From Paenibacillaceae bacterium UBA6304 (GTDB taxonomy: Bacteria; Bacillota; Bacilli; Paenibacillales; Paenibacillaceae): a stretch of 7,624 nucleotides of DNA. Within the stretch, counting starts at the first letter, position 1. Each line of letters starts with the position of its first letter. The translations under genes and the position numbers were made by a program. The notes beneath the pieces were generated by a model. That model searched no databases. It had not been told where the DNA came from and saw only the letters and a program-made list of their open reading frames with translations. Positions 4,800 through 7,624 of this stretch are shown piece by piece. The stretch is taken from NCBI GenBank assembly GCA_002439285.1, contig DJTQ01000086.1:1-7624 (forward strand). Direction: 5' to 3'.

Positions 4800-6353
4800 T
4801 TACAGAGTTGCAAACCTCAGCAGCGGGCTGATCAATGCAGGCAATACGGACACATGGCCCTCGCCCTCGATTTCTCTATACGTTGCAATGAGACTACTCC
4901 CGGACATTTGAAGCCTGTCCACAAACTCTTTCGCATCCCGGATCATGGACTCCTTCTCTTCCGTCCCCACGATCACAAGTAACTCCGCCATTCTGTCCGG
5001 TCCGGTGAATTGATCTTGGGTATCCTCCCACTGGCGATAAAGCATCTTATTCTTCCACCAGATGGACGGGCTTGCCGCTACATAACGCTGGAATGTTCCT
5101 TGGCGTGCAAACAACCCGTATATCGCCAAAAAGCCACCAAGCGAATGTCCGAATAAAGTTTGTCTGGAACGGTCAATCCCAACACGCCGCTCCACCTCGG
5201 GCTTAAGCTGATGTTCGATAAAATCCAGAAAAACATCAGCGCCCCCCGTGCTTGGCCAGGGAAGTCCCCCCGGCCGCGAAGGCAATTCGCTAGCATTTGC
5301 GTATACCGTGTAATCGCGAAACCTCGCCTCTGTAACTAACGGCTCTGGAGAATCATATCCGATACCGACGATCACGGCCGCCGGGATGCCATGAGGTCCC
5401 CGCGATTGCATTCGCATGGACTCCGCCAGTGAACCAAAAGAAGCGTTGGCGTCGAGTGAATATATAACCGGGTACCCTTCATCCGGCGGAGGGCTATCAG
5501 GCACGGCCACAAAGATCCTATATTCATGGCCCGTCCCCTTGGCGGCCAGCCGCCAGACCATTGTTCCCGGAACGGGATACCGGCTTGTATCCTCCTTGAC
5601 CAGAACCGGCGTTTCAGGAACCGGATCGAATAGTCGCTGCAGCGCTTCGGGAAATCTTTGGACCATAAACAGATCATCATGACTTCCCTCCGGCTCGAAG
5701 GCAAAGGTCAAACGGTTTTTTGGAAATCCCCGGTCCAGCATTAGCTTGTGTAATTCCTCATTGTACCTGACCATGTTTCGCTGCGCATTAGTCTTGTATT
5801 TCCCTTCTAAGCCCCCAACGGACATATAAATCCGGAGGTCATGCTGAGGTACAGCGGATTTGCTGATAAACTCCATTACCCCTTCGTACCAAAGAGAAGC
5901 CGACAAAAGACCGATTCGTCCGAACACCTCCGGTCTCCAATATCCTGCAAACCAGGAGATCAGGCCGCCGAGCGACCCGCCGATAATTGCCGTATGCTCC
6001 GAAGCCGTCAGCGTCCGGTAATGGTCATCTATGTAGGGTTTGAGGACATCCGCAACTTCATCTACATACTCCCTGCCCTTTCCGCCGAAACCTTCGGCAT
6101 TCCCGCCCAATGGCCCGGCAGGCCACGGCGTATACTCCTCATTCCGGTTCTCTGTCTCCAGTCCGACCAGGATCAACTCGGACAACTGCCCTGATAAAAA
6201 CAAATGTTCAAGATATCGGATACATCCCGTAAAAAGAAAGCCCCCATCCTGCACGTACGCGACCGGATAACGGCGGCATGATTCTCCATAGGATGGCGGC
6301 AAATACAACAGTACTTCTCTCGTTCCGATCGTCAACTGTTCGTAAAGTTTCAT
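4800..6353 (-). CDS. Double-domain siderophore esterase (two YbbA/BesA/Fes-like alpha/beta-hydrolase domains)
   Basis: Predicted cytoplasmic esterase of 517 aa with no signal peptide, likely to hydrolyse an imported ferric siderophore. The ATG at 6353 (MKLYEQLT) follows GAGGGGGA by about 10 bases; the longer in-frame reading to 6452 runs back into the permease gene and is rejected. Residues 1-243 form one 'putative esterase' alpha/beta-hydrolase domain: VAYVQDGGFLF, EYTPWPAG, nucleophile S127 in IIGGSLGG, an acidic candidate E183 after MSVGG, and H225 in EGSHDD. Residues about 255-517 form a second: YPVIYSLDANASF, VIVGIGYDS, S404 in FGHSLGG, an acidic candidate E465/E466 after IVGT, and H500 in EGEGH. 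Known relatives (BesA, YbbA, IroE) have one domain of about 250-310 residues. The gene follows two FecCD permeases by 37 bp, as ybbA follows feuBC in B. subtilis. Both active sites look intact, so two hydrolysis steps or two substrates are possible; this is inference. Confidence 0.88.
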   Translation of the reverse strand: MKLYEQLTIGTREVLLYLPPSYGESCRRYPVAYVQDGGFLFTGCIRYLEHLFLSGQLSELILVGLETENRNEEYTPWPAGPLGGNAEGFGGKGREYVDEVADVLKPYIDDHYRTLTASEHTAIIGGSLGGLISWFAGYWRPEVFGRIGLLSASLWYEGVMEFISKSAVPQHDLRIYMSVGGLEGKYKTNAQRNMVRYNEELHKLMLDRGFPKNRLTFAFEPEGSHDDLFMVQRFPEALQRLFDPVPETPVLVKEDTSRYPVPGTMVWRLAAKGTGHEYRIFVAVPDSPPPDEGYPVIYSLDANASFGSLAESMRMQSRGPHGIPAAVIVGIGYDSPEPLVTEARFRDYTVYANASELPSRPGGLPWPSTGGADVFLDFIEHQLKPEVERRVGIDRSRQTLFGHSLGGFLAIYGLFARQGTFQRYVAASPSIWWKNKMLYRQWEDTQDQFTGPDRMAELLVIVGTEEKESMIRDAKEFVDRLQMSGSSLIATYREIEGEGHVSVLPALISPLLRFATL

Positions 6354-6390
6354 TATCCCGTTGTCCCCCTCTGTCGATCCTCTGTGCTTT

Positions 6391-7413
6391 TTATTTTCTG
6401 CCCCGGAGCAGCAGGTAGACAAAATAGGGTACACCCAGAATGGACACCACAATGCCTACGGCTAATTCAGCCGGAGCAAACAAGGTTTTGCCGATAAAAT
6501 CGCTAATGACGACGATCGCCGCTCCTGCAACGCCGCTAACCGGAATTATATACTTGTGCTGCAATCCGACCAATTGCCGCGCCAAATGAGGAGCGATCAG
6601 TCCGACAAAGCTGATCGAGCCCGAAACGGCGACACTTGCGCTAACCAGGCCGATGCTACACAGCAATAGCAAATTCTTTTCCCTCTCTACCGATACTCCC
6701 AGCCCTTTGACGCTTTCTTCGCTCATCTGAAACAGGTCCAGCACATGTGAACGAAGCCAGAGAATCAAAGGAATAGTCAGCATCCAAGGCAATGTGGCGA
6801 CGACAAATTTCCAATTGGCACTATGCAAACTACCGGCTAACCAAACTGCAGCCATCTCGTAATCCTGCGGATTCATCTTCAGCGAGATGTACATCGTCAC
6901 GGCCCCAAATCCGGAGCTCATGGCGATCCCGACCAGAATCAAGCGCTGAGGATCCAGTTTTCCTCCCTGCCTGGCAAATAAAAAAATGATGGCAATTGCC
7001 GCAATCCCTCCGGCTAGGCCAAACAGCGGCATGGTCATCACACCCAGCCAGCCGGTCAAGCTCACGGTGCCCTGGAACAGAAGCATAAACAGAACGACCG
7101 CCATTCCGGCTCCCGCGTTGATCCCCAGAATCCCCGGATCGGCCAGTCCATTGCGCGTGATCCCCTGAATGACCGTACCGGCGATTCCTAACGCGAAGCC
7201 AATAAGAATTCCTAGTACAATCCGGGGAAGGCGAAAATCGAAGATGACTAAATCATAATCTGACTGAGGATGTATTCGCAGAATCGTCTTTATGATGTTC
7301 AATACGGAAATATCGAAAGTACCATTGGTTAAACTGAAATAAACCGCGGTAAGCACGATCAGAACCCCGCATACCAGCACAGTGACAAACCTGCCGTTTG
7401 TAGATTTAGGCAC
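6391..7413 (-). CDS. FecCD-family iron-siderophore ABC transporter permease, FeuC-like
   Basis: Integral membrane subunit (340 aa) of an iron-siderophore importer, pairing with the upstream permease. The GTG start at 7413 has GGGGAGGGG 6 bases before it and overlaps the upstream stop by 8 bp (GTGCCTAA), suggesting translational coupling. Family marks are RLPR at 61-64, GTVIQGITRNGLADPGILG at 79-97 (the RNxLADPxxLG motif, with Gly where many members have Pro, as in FeuC/YfhA-type proteins), the cytoplasmic coupling segment near GLGVSVEREK (237-246), and GLIAPHLARQLVG (271-283). About nine to ten membrane segments are visible, for example residues 10-28, 66-85, 102-114, 124-147, 203-220, 248-270, 289-305 and 318-336. 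The ATPase is not in this window; in the Feu system it is supplied in trans (FhuC/YusV), so its absence downstream fits that model. Confidence 0.93.
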   Translation of the reverse strand: MPKSTNGRFVTVLVCGVLIVLTAVYFSLTNGTFDISVLNIIKTILRIHPQSDYDLVIFDFRLPRIVLGILIGFALGIAGTVIQGITRNGLADPGILGINAGAGMAVVLFMLLFQGTVSLTGWLGVMTMPLFGLAGGIAAIAIIFLFARQGGKLDPQRLILVGIAMSSGFGAVTMYISLKMNPQDYEMAAVWLAGSLHSANWKFVVATLPWMLTIPLILWLRSHVLDLFQMSEESVKGLGVSVEREKNLLLLCSIGLVSASVAVSGSISFVGLIAPHLARQLVGLQHKYIIPVSGVAGAAIVVISDFIGKTLFAPAELAVGIVVSILGVPYFVYLLLRGRK

Positions 7414-7624
7414 GCTGTTCCCCTCCCCTTGTTTTAATCAGGTAGAGGAAGAAAGGTACCCCAAACAGAGCGGTAACGACACCCACCGGAGTTTCGAACG
7501 GGTAGTTAAGGAACCGGGCGATAATATCACTGGCCGTCAGGAACAGGCCTCCGAGTACCCCGGATACGGGAATAATCCACCGGTAATCGGCACCGGACAC
7601 AAACCGGGCGATATGGGGGATGAT
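7406..7624 (-). CDS. FecCD-family iron-siderophore ABC transporter permease, FeuB-like (5' part outside window)
   Basis: Only the last 72 residues are visible; the gene enters from the right edge. The fragment opens IIPHIARFVSGADYRWIIPVSG, the counterpart of GLIAPHLARQLVG...YIIPVSG in the next permease, and ends with the membrane segment VVTALFGVPFFLYLIKTRG that closes FecCD proteins. It is clearly a paralogue of the downstream permease, and the two would form the heterodimeric membrane channel. Its TAA overlaps the start of that gene by 8 bp. An internal GTG at 7600 is not a start: the frame is open to the edge and the conserved motif lies before it. The operon promoter and any substrate-binding lipoprotein gene would lie further right. 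Confidence 0.93.
   Translation of the reverse strand: MIPHIARFVSGADYRWIIPVSGVLGGLFLTASDIIARFLNYPFETPVGVVTALFGVPFFLYLIKTRGGEQRA

Noticed and set aside
6354..6452. N-terminal extension of the esterase beginning with MWCPFWVYPILSTCC
   Set aside because: The extension overlaps the end of the permease gene in another frame and resembles a signal sequence only by chance. The ATG at 6353 has a ribosome binding site and starts a typical esterase N-terminus.

Overview
The window looks like chromosomal DNA from a Gram-positive, Paenibacillus-like member of the Bacillales. The reasons are strong GGAGG-type ribosome binding sites, TTG and GTG starts, sigma-A-like promoters, U-tailed intrinsic terminators, a tRNA without an encoded CCA, a secreted alkaline phosphatase carrying a degenerate copper-amine-oxidase-like stalk domain, and a FeuBC/YbbA-style iron-siderophore operon. 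The organism assignment is inference. No transposase, integrase, CRISPR array or rRNA was seen.

Left part (minus strand, 1-2970). From upstream to downstream this holds an XRE-family regulator (2554-2919), a tRNA-Leu(GAG) with its own promoter and terminator (2408-2490), a secreted alkaline phosphatase (533-2248) and the first 152 codons of an ABC transporter ATPase (1-458). The phosphatase is preceded by four TTAACA-like hexamers at exact 11-bp spacing, which resemble a PhoP box, and followed by an intrinsic terminator. Phosphate-starvation control is therefore likely.

Middle part (plus strand, 3127-4730). A GTG-initiated PAS protein ends in a compact four-cysteine module. It is divergent from the XRE gene, and the two share a short region with back-to-back promoter elements and a direct repeat. 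Next comes a Cof-type HAD hydrolase. Its promoter has a 19-bp spacer holding a perfect 14-bp palindrome, a layout typical of MerR-family control. A bidirectional terminator (4744-4785) separates it from the convergent operon.

Right part (minus strand, 4800-7624). Two FecCD-type siderophore permeases (the first partial) overlap by 8 bp and are followed 37 bp later by an esterase. This is the gene order of the Bacillus subtilis feuB-feuC-ybbA operon. Here the esterase is about 517 residues and consists of two complete alpha/beta-hydrolase domains, each with its own GxSxGG nucleophile and distal histidine. The operon probably imports a ferric siderophore (a trilactone catecholate of the bacillibactin or enterobactin type is the best guess) and hydrolyses it in the cytoplasm to free the iron.

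The most noteworthy items are the double-headed siderophore esterase, the PAS/four-Cys protein, the MerR-like promoter, the PhoP-box-like array and the phosphatase stalk domain. Nothing here amounts to a clearly new multi-gene system.
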